Assembly: GCA_029718625.1 (NCBI GenBank)
Contig: CM056377.1
Location: forward strand, 98,882,998 to 98,946,997
Direction: 5' to 3'
Source of the DNA: Synaphobranchus kaupii
Lineage: Eukaryota > Chordata > Actinopteri > Anguilliformes > Synaphobranchidae
Length of the DNA stretch: 64,000 nucleotides
A program made the translations under genes and the position numbers. This document shows, in pieces, positions 1 to 11,570 of this stretch (the first letter of the stretch is position 1; every line of letters begins with the position of its first letter). The notes under the pieces are model-generated. The model did no database searches, was not told the DNA's origin, and saw only the letters and a list, made by a program, of their open reading frames with translations.

Positions 1-1152
1 TGCAGTTACAATACAGCAGCTTGGAAGGTGGCCTGGCATTTAGTTGGCAAATACCATCTTGCATAGCAAATGGATGGTATATGTGCAATTAGATGAGCTG
101 TGAGAACATCAGGTTGAAGGAGTGGTGTCCACAAACATCCTACATTCACGTTGTAGGTTTTTGTTTCATCTGACCGGTTAAACTAACAGTTTAACCGGTT
201 GGTTAAACTAACAGTTTAACCGGTTCATTAACAGTCTATCTGTCTGCATTGTTTGCCTGCCTTATCAAACGGATCTTTTCCCATCCAAGTGCCAAGGATT
301 GTGTTATATCTGGTGATTGTGAATATCTGGTGAGGGCATCCTCTTGGCTTTGGCAGAGTAACTCCCAACGTGGTGATGACCGAGTCAGTGCTCATTGTGC
401 AGTGCTGTGAATTCTGTATTGTAACTCAGGGATGCCCTGCAATAACCTTTTCAACTGACCTTTGGCCCCCAGTAAATCTGGAAAAGGAAAGATGCCTCTG
501 AGATGAGGGGAGAGAAGGAAAAGGTAAAGCAAGCGGTCTCATTAGATTTGTGAAGCAATGGGGAGAGGCCAGTGGGTGACAGTTAATTAGGGACCTACAC
601 AGCAGCAAAGGACATTGAAATCAGAGTGTCTGGCTCTTCCACTATCCTGCAACCACACACAGTCAGACAGACACTTTCAATTAAAGACTGACTTGTGGCA
701 AAGGCAGCTAGCGAATATAGTTATGACTGAGCATTTGTACAGGTTAATTATGGAGATGATGCACAGGAAGGCAGACACAGGAAGAGAGGAGCTATGTGAA
801 AGCAGCCACTCTGTTTATTTCTCCTGCTCCTGTTTATGAAAACCACAGATGGGCGTTTCAGCACAGCTCCTCTTCCAGATCACTGGGAATCACTGTGGGA
901 TTCTACACAAGACAGTCACTGGAATTTGACAATCAAAATATCTAGCTTCATGGTCACTGCCATTTTTTTTCTGAATCCTGAGCAGCCATTTTTCAGACAA
1001 TATGAAAGGAAAATGGTCATATTGGATATATAATAATGTATGTTTGGATTGTGGAATTAATTTTAGAATTTAAATTAATTACATTTTTGGAATTAAAGAG
1101 AGTGTGTTACAGACCTTAACGAGCTGTTGGACTTGGCTAATTGAAAGGAAAC
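1..1152. other. Intron sequence upstream of the first visible NOS1AP exon
   Basis: I see no exon here. The stretch is AT-rich, with scattered short reading frames and no splice-flanked coding block. Because the first recognisable NOS1AP exon starts inside the PTB domain, this should be intron of NOS1AP. The only structured part is the palindromic repeat at 172-225. Confidence 0.6.
172..225. repeat. Two perfect 21-bp palindromic units at 25-bp spacing with ACCGGTT cores
   Basis: The unit at 176-196 is repeated base for base at 201-221. Each unit is an inverted repeat (GGTTAAACT, AAC spacer, AGTTTAACC). ACCGGTT occurs at 173-179, 194-200 and 219-225, and two of these are AACCGGTT, the consensus known for Grainyhead-like factors. 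The repeat structure is seen directly; a regulatory role is only inferred. It could simply be a small satellite. Confidence 0.75.
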
Positions 1153-1968
1153 ATGGCCCCAACAAGAGAGTTGTCAATTGAAACAATGGAAAGGATTATA
1201 AAACTCCATCAAGAAGGAAATCCAACACGGAGTGTGGCAAAAGATGTTGGTTGTTCCCAGTCGGCTGTGTCTAAAATTTGGTGCAAGTATAAACAAAATA
1301 TGAAGGTTATGAAAGGAAAACATATGGGTAGACCAAGGAAGACGTCAAAGCGTCAGGATAGAAAACTCAAAGCAATATGCCTTGAAAATAGAAATTGCAC
1401 AACAAAACAAATGAAAAACAAATGGGCGGAAGCAGCAGTCAATGTTTGTGACAAAACTGTAAGAAATCGGCTGAATGAAATGGGATTTACATATAGAAAA
1501 GCCAAAGGAAAACCAGCACTAACACCTAAACAGAAGAAAACAAGGTTACAGTGGGCTAAAGAGAAGCAATCATGGAGTGTGGGTGATTGGATGAAAATTA
1601 TATTCAGTGATGAATCACGAATCTGCATCGGCCAAGGAGATGATGCTGGAACTTTTGTCTGGTGCCGTTCTAATGAAACATATAAAGATGACTGCCTGAA
1701 GAAAACAATCAAATTTCCCCAGTCATTTATGATATGGGGTTGCATGTCAGGTAAAGGACCAGGGGAGATGGCAATCATTACCTCAACAGTCAATGCACAG
1801 GTGTACATTGAAATTTTGGGCACTTTTCTCATTCCATCAATAGAAAATAGGTTTGGTGATGATGAAGTCATTTTTCAGGATGATAATGCATCTTGCTACA
1901 GAGCAAAGGGTGTTAAAGGGATAGTTCGGAATTTTGGACATAATGTCTCAATTACGACTTACCCATGA
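1153..1968 (+). pseudogene. Tc1/mariner transposase, C-terminally truncated
   Basis: An open frame of 271 residues starts at ATG 1153 (MAPTRE...). It begins with the paired HTH DNA-binding region (VAKDVGCSQSAVSK, then the GRPRK hook) and continues into the DDE domain, with the first catalytic Asp in IFSDES and the second in FQDDNAS. The family is normally about 340 residues. Here the similarity stops shortly after the second Asp and the frame ends in an unrelated tail, so the conserved SPDLNPIE block carrying the third catalytic residue is missing. The enzyme should be inactive. I found no clear terminal repeats on either side. It lies in NOS1AP intron sequence and is not a host gene. Confidence 0.85.
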
Positions 1969-3887
1969 TGTAGTTGATTGATGGAAACCATTTTCAGCTA
2001 ATTCCATGCTGTCCCTTCTTTTGGACATACACACGCTGCTAATGCTAGCGCAACTCTATGGTAACCGTAGCATCCACTACCAAACGCACTTAAACACTCC
2101 ACAGTGCACCCAAAGCAAATTAAATACGACGACAGTATATCAGGGTTATTTTTAGTGTTTATACTATCATTTTTGAAGTCAAACTTGTTGAATCCTTTAC
2201 TTTGTGCTGACCTATATTCTCTGTGGAATATAATAAATATCCTCCATAAATAAATAAATATCCTCCATACTATTTTCCTTGAAGGAGAACATGATGCTGC
2301 GCATCATTTTTAAAGTGAAGCTCTGCGTCATATTTATGTGTCCAAAATGTTTTCTTTCTTCTTCAAAAGTACACGTGAATATACTCATCGAAACCCCGGA
2401 AGTAAATATGTAATCCGGGGGTTTAAGTATACTATATACTATATACAGCATGGTATAAAATTTCACCTACTTTCTCATCCAGTGTACTCAATAAGCCTAC
2501 TCAAAAGTATGGAAGGGTGCTGATTCGGACACAGCCTAAGGGGTTTTTGGCCTGTTTTGTACTCCAGTGAAACAGGACGTTGAGAATGACCACATAATAG
2601 TTCTTAAAGACACAGATGTGCTTAAAAAAAAAGTTAAATATGAATGGGAATATACTTAATTTAGTTAGGTTTGGTTTGTAACTATTTCTAGCATTGCCAA
2701 AACATTTTTTTTAATTTTACCCAAATTAAAGATTAGGGGCCTGATTTACTAATACCTTTAGCATATCTCCTCCAACAGTTTGAACCTTGGCAAACCAAAC
2801 ATCTCTATCATAAACCTCCATACAACTGCAATCGATTTACAACTGTAATTGCTGGGGGAATGCCAGTGTTGTTGTAGGCTAATTGTAGCTGAAGCTGGCC
2901 AACCACATTTACTGTCTGAACCAGCTGTAGCCTATTGCCAAGATAGCTAATATAAATGACTAGAAGTAGCCTAGTACTATACTATTTTATACATACAATT
3001 CCAGCAAAGTTTCTTCTAAACCTCTAATCTAGTCACAATTATTAATCACTGGCTAGCTAGTTGTGATGGCTGGCTAGCTAGTTGGCTAACCAAATATTTT
3101 TGATGATGATGAATGGTCAGCCACAAATACTGTTGACATTGCATGAGATTATTTAATAGATATATTGATTTGTCATGAGATTATTTAGCTGTAGTTGGCT
3201 AGTCATTCTAAACTGTTGCAAAAGTTAAGCTCAATTAATGGCACAGTGGACAAATCCTCTTTTCCTGAAAATGTCTGGTACAAAATGCCCAGTTAATGTC
3301 AGTAATGTCACCTTGTGCAGTTGCATGTGATCAGCTGTTCCAGTGGCAGACTGGGATCAAGTGGCCTATTATTGTGCAACTTCTATGTTGCCTCGATGGA
3401 ATATTGATTCTATATCAGTTCTAAGGCGGCTTCTCGTTCTCTGTAAAGCTAGTTGCAATGTTGTTTCTTGGTCCAGCAGATATCGCTGTTGAGTTTACTT
3501 TTGAGGATTAAATTGACAATTAAATCATAATTGACAATTGATTGTTAATTTTTTATTTTTTCATTCTTGTTTTTATTTATTTGTTTTCAAATGACATCAG
3601 GTTAATTCACAAAAATCACATTGTAATACATTTTTTAAGTGATTAAGAATTGGCACGCAGAAAATCCTATATGCCTCTATATTCTTACATGTGGAGTAAT
3701 ACTCATGCAAGGTGTTTACATATACATTTAGCATTAGTGGTGATAGACAAATAAACATGTCCATCTTACCAGCCTGCACCAATTAATGTAGAGAATATCC
3801 TCGGACGGGGCGCCAATAAATGTGGAGAATATTTATAAATCCTCACACCAGGGCACCGTAAATGTAAGGAATATGCCTTGGTATATA
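1969..3887. other. Intron, no gene seen
   Basis: AT-rich sequence with no coding block. A 14-base unit (TAAATATCCTCCAT) occurs twice near 2233-2272, and there are several GCTAGC-type stretches near 3050-3090. Nothing else is recognisable. Confidence 0.5.
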
Positions 3888-5418
3888 CACTACTCACAAA
3901 AAGTTAGGGATATTTGGCTTTCGGGTGAAATTTATGGAAAATGTAAGTTCACGCTACAGTGATATTATACGTATCATGAAAGTAGGGCATTTAAGTAGAA
4001 GCATGCAATGGTGATTTCCTCATCTCAAACAATTTATTGAAACAAAAGCCAACAACAGTGGTGGGTATACCACAACAAAAATGTCAATGTCTCAATAACT
4101 TGTCATGTGCCCTTGAGCATCAATTACAGCTTGACAACGACGTCTCATGCTGTTCACAAGTCGACTTATTGTCTGCTGAGGCATGGCATCCCACTCTTCT
4201 TGAAGGGCGGCCCTCAGGTCATTGAGGTTCTGGGGTACAGAGTTACGAGCCTCTACACGGTGAGTCAGCTGATCCCATAGGTTTTCTATGGGATTCAGGT
4301 CTGGAGAAAGTGCAGGCCACTCCATTTGAGGTACCCCAGTCTCCAGCAGCCTTTCCCTAATGATGCGACCTCGATGAGCTGGAGCATTGTCGTCCATGAA
4401 GATGAAATTAGGCCTGTGTTGTTCATGCAGGGGCACAATGACTGGATTAATGATGTTATTCAGGTAGTATGGGCTTGTCACTGTACCATTCACAAAGTGT
4501 AGGGCAGTTCTGTATTGACTAGACACACCTGCCCACACTGTAACACCGCCACCACCAAAGGGTCGTCTGGTGACAACAGTGGCTGATGCATAGCGCTCTC
4601 CTTGACGTCTCCAACATCGTTGGCGGCCATCATTTCTGCTCAACGTGAATCGACTTTCATCAGAGAACAGCACTGAGGCCCACTGGTCCCTCGTCCAGCG
4701 TAAATGCTCCCTGGCCCATGCAAGACGATGACGCCTGTGCCTGGTGGTGTGGTCAGGTACCCTTGCAGGTCGTCTAGCACGCAGACCACGCTGATGTAAA
4801 CGGTTTCGAATGGTCTGATGTGACACTTGGGTGCCTCTCACCTCCCTTAAATGTGCCTGGAGTTGAGTGGCATTCATCATCCGGTTCCGCAGGGCACTGT
4901 TCACAATGAAGCGGTCACCAGTGTGGGATGTGGCCAAAGGACGTCCACTTCTATGCCTTTCTGTGACTCTTCCAGTCTCTCTGTATCTCTGTTGCAACCT
5001 GCTGATGACACTCTGTGACACTCTAAGCTCAGTGGCCACTTCCCTCTGAGAACATCCTGTTTGAAGCCTCGCAATGGCAAGGTACTGTTGATCAATTGTT
5101 AGGTGTCGTCTTGGTCTCATGATGTCAAAATGTGAACAGCATGATGAAGAGGACTGTTTAAATACCAATTCTAATTGAACCAGGAAATTTATTGGTCGAT
5201 TCATGGATCAAACACCTGTTGTGAATTTTGCCGTTCAGCTCCTTGTTAGAGAACAGCAAGTTGTGCAAAAAGTACTGAAACATTGAATAGTTGGACATGT
5301 GCATTCAAAAGTTTAGAGAAGGTCAAATTAATTTCACCTGTAAAGGTTATAGTGCATTTTAGGTTCTTCCTGAAATTTCACCCGAAAGCCGAATATCCCT
5401 AACTTTTTGTGAGTAGTG
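3888..5418 (-). mobile_element. Complete Tc1-like transposon (1531 bp) with intact transposase
   Basis: The ends are near-perfect inverted repeats. The left end starts CACTACTCACAAAAAG at 3888, and the right end read on the other strand is the same for about 45 bases with one mismatch (TTTGGC against TTCGGC). Both ends are flanked by TA, the Tc1/mariner target (3886-3887 and 5419-5420). The single gene (4092-5120, - strand) fills most of the interior. Element size, repeats and coding capacity all fit a full-length autonomous copy. Confidence 0.93.
4092..5120 (-). CDS. Tc1-like transposase, intact, 342 aa
   Basis: This enzyme binds the element's inverted repeats and catalyses cut-and-paste movement into TA sites. 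The N-terminal paired HTH region is visible ([19 protein letters not shown], then a GRP hook, then a second HTH ending in TIRNRLHQ). The catalytic domain has Asp in LFSDESRF, Asp in FMDDNAPAH and Glu in [11 protein letters not shown]. Exactly 34 residues separate the second Asp from the Glu, the Tc1 DD34E spacing, and a GGGGV run sits between the two Asp residues. I chose the ATG at 5120 (MRPRRHL) because the family starts there; an upstream in-frame ATG at 5204 would add 28 residues that do not look like transposase. There is no stop or frameshift, which suggests a young copy. Confidence 0.92.
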   Translation of the reverse strand: MRPRRHLTIDQQYLAIARLQTGCSQREVATELRVSQSVISRLQQRYRETGRVTERHRSGRPLATSHTGDRFIVNSALRNRMMNATQLQAHLREVRGTQVSHQTIRNRLHQRGLRARRPARVPDHTTRHRRHRLAWAREHLRWTRDQWASVLFSDESRFTLSRNDGRQRCWRRQGERYASATVVTRRPFGGGGVTVWAGVSSQYRTALHFVNGTVTSPYYLNNIINPVIVPLHEQHRPNFIFMDDNAPAHRGRIIRERLLETGVPQMEWPALSPDLNPIENLWDQLTHRVEARNSVPQNLNDLRAALQEEWDAMPQQTISRLVNSMRRRCQAVIDAQGHMTSY

Positions 5419-5446
5419 TATATATATATATATATATATATATATC
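5419..5446. repeat. (TA)n microsatellite at the Tc1 target site
   Basis: A run of TA dinucleotides directly abuts the right end of the Tc1 element. Tc1 elements insert at TA, so the element probably landed in, or at the edge of, an existing TA repeat. Confidence 0.9.
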
Positions 5447-8400
5447 AGTGGCAGCTCCTGAACTGAAAATTGAGGAGGCAGAAAACTTCCCCTTAAACTG
5501 ATTATTGGTCTCAATCATTTTTCAATCAGTTTCCTTGATTAGCAATAAGCTACATCAGCGTTTAATTCACAAATTACTCATTACCATCAAATGTAGCCAG
5601 TTCTCCTCAATTAGGCTATTAAGCAAGTAATGAAATTCTTTTAACTTGCATCGCAAAATTGTGCACATTTTAATCAACATTATAATTAACATGTGCTCTT
5701 CATTCTCCACACTCTAATTCCAAAAATATTCATGGAAATTAAACGATCTTAAAACTCAGCTTTTGTTCGATTATTTTTATTGCAGGTTGTGTTTTTTTCA
5801 TAAAGTGTACTTTTCCGTTTAATCTCCCTAACATGATGTGAAGAATGAAGCTGTGTCTTCACCTGCAAATGGATTATTCAGATCATTGGTACACTTGTTA
5901 ATCATATTATTATTCTATTATTATTATTCTTAAGTTAGGTTAAAATTAAATCAGTCTCATATGATTATTATGGATTATAATTACTACTACTTCAATTTAC
6001 CATCAAAGCACTAATAATTAATAATTCATAAGGGTTGAAGGTATTACGTTCTAATGATTAGGTTTGACTCAGCTCTTGTGCTCATATGATATCAAAACAG
6101 ACACCAGGTTTAACAAAAATATATTTATTAAACAAGGAAAAACAGGAATATCACATTATCCTAAATTGACATATTGTGTTGTGTGCGTATTGTAGCATTT
6201 GTGTGGGTATGCACATGTTTGTACGTGTTAAAGAAAAGAGGAGCAAACCATGAGGCCTGCTTTGGTTAGTTAACAGTACTACCACATTAGCTATGATACG
6301 ATAGGCCAGCCGGCTAGCTTGCTAACCAGTGGAACAAGTTTATACAGCTATTATCACACAAAGTCGAGATACAATCAAATTACCGATAAACAATTCAGAC
6401 TAAAATCCTAAACTATGCCTGGGATGTTTGATCAGTCTTACTGAAGTCCGCGGTGAGTTGATTACAGCTGGCTTGTCCGTGAGGTGGATGGCCAGGGCGT
6501 GTCCTTTGGCCTTTCTTATCCCGGTTGCAATTTCTGCTGGTCAGCCCGGTCCGACGTCTTTGCTATCGCCTGGTTTACGTCTTTGTCCGTGGCTCGGAAA
6601 CTAACCATCCATTGGAGGTGTTAGCTCAATTCACGTTCTATGGTTGGCCAGTAGGCAAGCTAACCCATTTGCGTCTCTCTCCGCGGCCTTTCTGATGCCG
6701 CTGCAGCTCTGTGTTGCTGACACACAGCAAAAAATGGAAGTGGGGGAGACAGACTGGAATTCTTCAGTCTTCTCTGTTTTATGGTTTTATGACCCTTACT
6801 CGTATTTCCAAGCTACAGGATTGGCTACGGATGTCACGCTGGGGCCCATTTTAAACATGTGACTTGTGTTGCCTGTGGAATGAATGGAAACGTAGTCTGT
6901 TGTCCCTACAATTGCGAGGGTCATCCTCCTACTCTCCTCCATCGCAAGACCACCGACTGAGCAGCACCAGCATCAACAGCAGAGGGAGGAATTAAATAAA
7001 TGAGTATCGTACCGCTGGAGGTATTCGCTGCTCATTTTATACACACCTGAACTTCTGCGCCAGGAGTATGTTGTAAATCCTGCAAATGGCTCCCTCTCTC
7101 CACATTTAATTACTTTGTGACATGGCTGTAGAGAAATGTTATGTATTGCAAACTCGGCTGCTTGCCTGTATCATTTGTCCCAGAAGAGGCTCAGAGCTTT
7201 CTGCAGGATCTGCATTGCCTGTACCTTTACTGCCGTGAACCTTCAAACTCAGCCTAGCTGGGAATACTTCAATCTGGACAGCAATTAGTCGAGTGACAGG
7301 CCATTAGTCTATTTTTTTTTTTTTTTTACTTCCTTCCTTACTTTAAGGAAAGGCAGATGACATTGAGAAGCTCATCCTCTCTATTTTGACAGGATAGGTC
7401 AGCCAGATTATAGAGTCCTAGAGGCATGAACAACGGCTGGAATAGGTGCCAGGCTAAACGCCTGTGATTTTGCAGCATCTGTTTCTCACACCTGTCTGTG
7501 GCCAAAGGCAGGACACAGTTTTATAAGTACTAGCAGTAATACAATGTTTACAGCTCTCCTTGGACATTTACAGTGAATCATTGTACTGACTGCAGTGGAT
7601 TTAAGACACTGTTACGTCTACTGTTTAACTCAGTTTTCTTTGCCGTGAAAAAGTATCATTTGTACATTGTCACATCTATGAATAAATGTATGACATGAAT
7701 CTGTTACTTGGTCACAGCTTTGTTGCTCAAAGAAAAATTAATAAGCAGCTATTCCTTCCCAGATGTGAACTTGCTTTTAATAAAATCAGGGAAATCTTTA
7801 ATAAAAGGGGGTTTGGCTTAGGTCTGCCGGATTTTCCGTCACCACAGTTGCAGAGCAAGTCCTTTCCACTGTGCTCCATAATATTTCAGTTAAATCTGAG
7901 GTGATGGTGACAGCTCAGCAGTGTGGCCTGTATATCTAAAAGTTTTTTAAACACAGAGGCAAACATGGTAATTCCCTCACTGTGGCTACAAAGCATACTC
8001 TAGCTCCTTCCTTCATTTCTTTCTTGATCTGCACACCAGCCTGCAATTTTTCATCCTGTGACACAAAAACCCACTGGGATCTTCTGAAGTTTTAATTTGC
8101 TTGTCAAGGTCCAGTGCTTAAAAAAAATGCACAGTCACTTCCATTTTTAGATGGATCTGTGCTCTGGCAGAGTCTGGGGCTTTGTTTGTTTTTCTGACAC
8201 TGTTTTTACACTTAACATTCTGTTTCCTTTTTGAATTTGGCAGCAGGCAGTGATGTAGATGTATTTTGAGCCTTGTTTTTGGCAGCATCAGGGAATTTTC
8301 AGCAGGGCAGTCTTTTATAACCCTCAGCCATTTATCAGCCAGGAAGGCTTTGAGGGAATCATTATTTTCCACACATTAAAGAAACTTTCCACAGAGAACT

Positions 8401-9471
8401 CGATACCTATCAGTCCCATTAAAGGAAAGGGTAAGTGAAACTTATATCTGATCTCCAAAAGAAAATGATCGCTCTCCACAATTTCAGAGAGTAGATGACT
8501 CTCCCTGATTGGAAAACTCATTTTATTTCCTACATTGCCTGCTTGTGAGCACTGCAGGATAGCAGCTCTTCCTGTCATTTACCCAAAGAGGTAACCTCAT
8601 TTGTTTGTTTATTACTGATCACCCCCTCATGTGCAGGGTCTCATAAAAAAGGTAGATCACTAACGGTCATAGAAAATGTCTTTAAAGAGATAGAATCAAC
8701 TTTTCTTTGTGTAGGTTTCTTATGGAGAGCTGTGCAACCTTTGGATTTGATACCTTTGGAGGGATAGAATAGACAGACACAGGGAGATGTGCTTGATCCA
8801 GTTTGGACTGGAGAATTTATTTTATTGTCCAGAGAGAACACACAATGAGGCAGACTGTTTGAGAAATAAAACTCTCCGTTCTGCCTCACGGTATCCTGGC
8901 TAAAAATGATAAACTAATAGAACAAATGAAAACAAAACAAACTCAACCAAAAGAATGCTTTTCAGCTATATAAACATTGTGCATTCTGTTACTCTCTCTC
9001 CCTCTGTCTCGCACTCTGTGCTTTGTCCCCTGATCCTACTGAGCGAAGAAACACACTTTTAAAGCCTCAGGCTAATTAGTAGATGCAATCCAGGTTCATG
9101 TGTCCATGAATAAACACGTACATAAGCAAGGTGCAAAAAATGAACAACAGGAAGTCCTAAATGGATCTTCAGGTACAACAGTGTGTCATTTGGTTGTCAT
9201 TTTCTTCCTGTTCGTGCAGTGTAACAAAAGATCCTGTCAGTTACATGAAGTAAAAACATTATAGAGGATGTGTAACACTACACATGATATGTTTTGCTCA
9301 TTTTCTACTTTTTGTGCAGGCTCAATTTGAAATGACAATGTGACATTTGCATCGTGTTGGGTTAATATTCGTTTGTCTGACTGGGTTGATTTGTGTCAAC
9401 AAAATATCGGAACATTGCGGTTTGTACTTCATATATACATAATCAAGTAACAAAGTAACATTTTTTTCCAG
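5447..9471. other. Intron; possible decayed DNA element at 5450-6965
   Basis: No coding exon is visible. Sequence starting CAGTGGCAGCTCCTG near 5450 and the reverse complement of CACCGACTG near 6951-6959 loosely resemble paired ends of a DNA transposon, and the GC-rich part at 6430-6960 differs in base composition from its surroundings. I cannot classify it. The rest (7000-9470) is ordinary AT-rich intron with a poly-T run near 7310-7330 and a polypyrimidine tract leading into the exon at 9472. Confidence 0.35.
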
Positions 9472-9580
9472 AATATTCTACGTCTCTCACGACTCCCAAG
9501 ACCTGAAAATCTTCAGTTACATAGCGCGAGACGGGCAGAGCAATGTGTTCCGCTGCAATGTCTTCAAATCAAAGAAGAAG
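9472..9580 (+). CDS. NOS1AP: NOS1AP exon: C-terminal part of the PTB domain
   Basis: A T-rich acceptor ending in CAG precedes this 109-base exon, which ends at AAG followed by the strong donor GTAAGC. It encodes [20 protein letters not shown] followed by [16 protein letters not shown], which I recognise as the last strands of the NOS1AP phosphotyrosine-binding domain. The first base completes a codon begun in an upstream exon outside the window, and the exon ends on a codon boundary. In mammals this PTB domain binds partners such as Dexras1 and Scribble. The start codon and the N-terminal half of the domain are not in this window. Confidence 0.97.
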
Positions 9581-10531
9581 GTAAGCAGCAGACTGCAACT
9601 TTCAAGAGTGACTTCAATTGCACCTCATGTCTAAGGACACAATCCAGTCCTCCTGATTTGATCATTAGCCTTCACGTTGAATGGCAAGTACAGAGAGGTG
9701 CTACTCGGAAAAACCTCACTTAAACAACGTTGTCATTACTTTCAGCTTAAAGTAAGAGCTTAAGAAAAATCTTTGTTTTATAAGTAATATTAAACATTAA
9801 GATCAAAACCAAATATTTGAGATTGACAAATCGTTATGGTGCAATAATAATATTTATCTTTATTTCCATTATCATTTTATTTATTTGATCTCAGATCTTA
9901 GGGGGAGATGGACAGGTTCCTTTAGCCAGTTATAAAGTAAGGCTTGATAATGAGAGGTGCCATAGCATGGGGTCTTTAATAGCCATAGTGAGTCTAAACT
10001 ATGTCTTAACATTTAATTAAAAAGATAACCTCCCCACTGTTCTAGGTAATTAGCTATGTCCAGAAGAAAGGTTGCCTTTAATGGCCACATCACCATCACC
10101 ACTGTCAGGAGCAACCTTTCTCAGTGCTAACCAAGCCCATCCCTACTTAGGTTCAGCCTTCAGGTGGAGAAAGTCACAGGGAGGTGGCGACCAGTGAATT
10201 ATTCCGAAGTATCCCTTGGTTGAGCTGCATTTCTGAACATGCCTACCTGCTGTGTCTTGTAGTTAACATGCAGTTTTTAGGTTGAGCCGGTTTTGAGTGA
10301 AGGCCCCCTTTTCTCTGTATTTTACTCTATGCTCCCCAAGCTGTGCCCAGCACAGTAATCCCAACATTTACACATACACACACACAGTAACACTCCCACA
10401 CACTCTCCTGTAACAACTGATAGTGGAGACTGAAATACACTTGACTGGCTCAGGCATGGAGGCCAGTTACTCATGAATGCAAAAAATGCTAGGAATCTGC
10501 TGTGGGATGTGGAAATTATCTCTTTGCTCGG
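9581..10531. other. Intron, nothing recognised
   Basis: Sequence after the GTAAGC donor with no coding block. A short run of CACACA lies near 10375-10386. Confidence 0.6.
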
Positions 10532-11026
10532 GATTTCATGTTAGCAAACTATAGTGTTGGCAAGTCAGTTAGGACATCTACTTTGTGCATGATACAATTC
10601 ATTTTTCCAACAATTGTTTACAGACAGATTATTTCACTTTTAATTCACTATATCACAATTCCAGTGGTTCAGAAGTTTACATACACTAAGTTGACTGCCT
10701 TTAAAAAAATTTATATTTGGTCGCATATCCTTTGCATGCCATGACTTCCTGATGTCTGTGACCCAACAACATCAAAAGACTCTTGATATCTTATTTTCAG
10801 GTACTCTTACAAGCGATACTATAACGTCTCTGCATTTGAATGGATCTCTATGGGAATTGAGGGGTGGGACTAGATTTAGCTGTAAATTATGCTGGAACAG
10901 TATGGAATACATGGTTGGTAAAATGGCTGTAAGTCATCAAGGGTCTGAGGTATCTAACAAGCCGCAAACCATCACTCTACTGCAAGATATGTGTATGTAG
11001 TGTATGTAAACTTCCGACTTCAACTG
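10532..11026. mobile_element. Non-autonomous Sleeping-Beauty-like Tc1 element, 5'-truncated
   Basis: The first part (10532-10710) matches the left inverted/direct-repeat region of salmonid-type Tc1 elements, including the inner direct repeat CAGAAGTTTACATACACTAA near 10669. The outer left end is missing. The right end is complete: bases to 11026, read on the opposite strand, give CAGTTGAAGTCGGAAGTTTA next to TA. Between them (about 10717-10999) sits a ~270-bp module with no transposase, also found near 23.2, 29.1, 52.7 and 62.9 kb. Confidence 0.85.
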
Positions 11027-11028
11027 TA

Positions 11029-11570
11029 TGATCTTCTCTGCCAGTTAATAGTATGCGATACAAGCCGTTAATGAGGATAAGCTGGACTTCCTTAGAGAGT
11101 TCTCTCCCAGGAAAGACGGATTTAGGGAATAGTATTAATTGCTGTGTCTTTATCAGGGGCATTAAATGACAGTGATGTCTCAGGGAATCTATTATAATTT
11201 AATACTTGTGAGGAAGAGAGTGTTCCTGAATTTTAATGAGGCCTAAGTGACACGCAGGCCCCTCTGGGGTGAGAGTGCGGTGGAAGGTTCGGGACCTGCC
11301 AAATTTAGTGTGTATACTGTACTGAGACGTCCCTACTAATTTACATCAGGAAGCATTTGACAGTGACAGAGGGAGCTCTCGTTAGTAATCTATCAGTCCC
11401 GGTTTGGGCTAATATGGCATCCACTGCACTGAAGGCAATGCACAGCTTGTTTTCACCCTTTTCACCCCTTTCATCCCTCTCTGATGAAAATTTGCAAATG
11501 AGGTTAAGTAAATGCTAATTAATTTAGGACCCTGTTTATTAAAGGCTCTTCATTTTAATTTTGATTTATT
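11029..11570. other. Intron, nothing recognised
   Basis: Sequence between the Sleeping-Beauty-like element and the LINE remnant. No repeat ends or coding block seen. Confidence 0.5.

Noticed and set aside
1353..1871. Open frame of 172 codons on the - strand
   Set aside because: It is antisense to the Tc1 transposase frame and has no family similarity of its own.
10752..11000. 82-codon open frame in the shared Tc1 module
   Set aside because: The frame is broken in the other copies of the module, so it is not maintained as protein.
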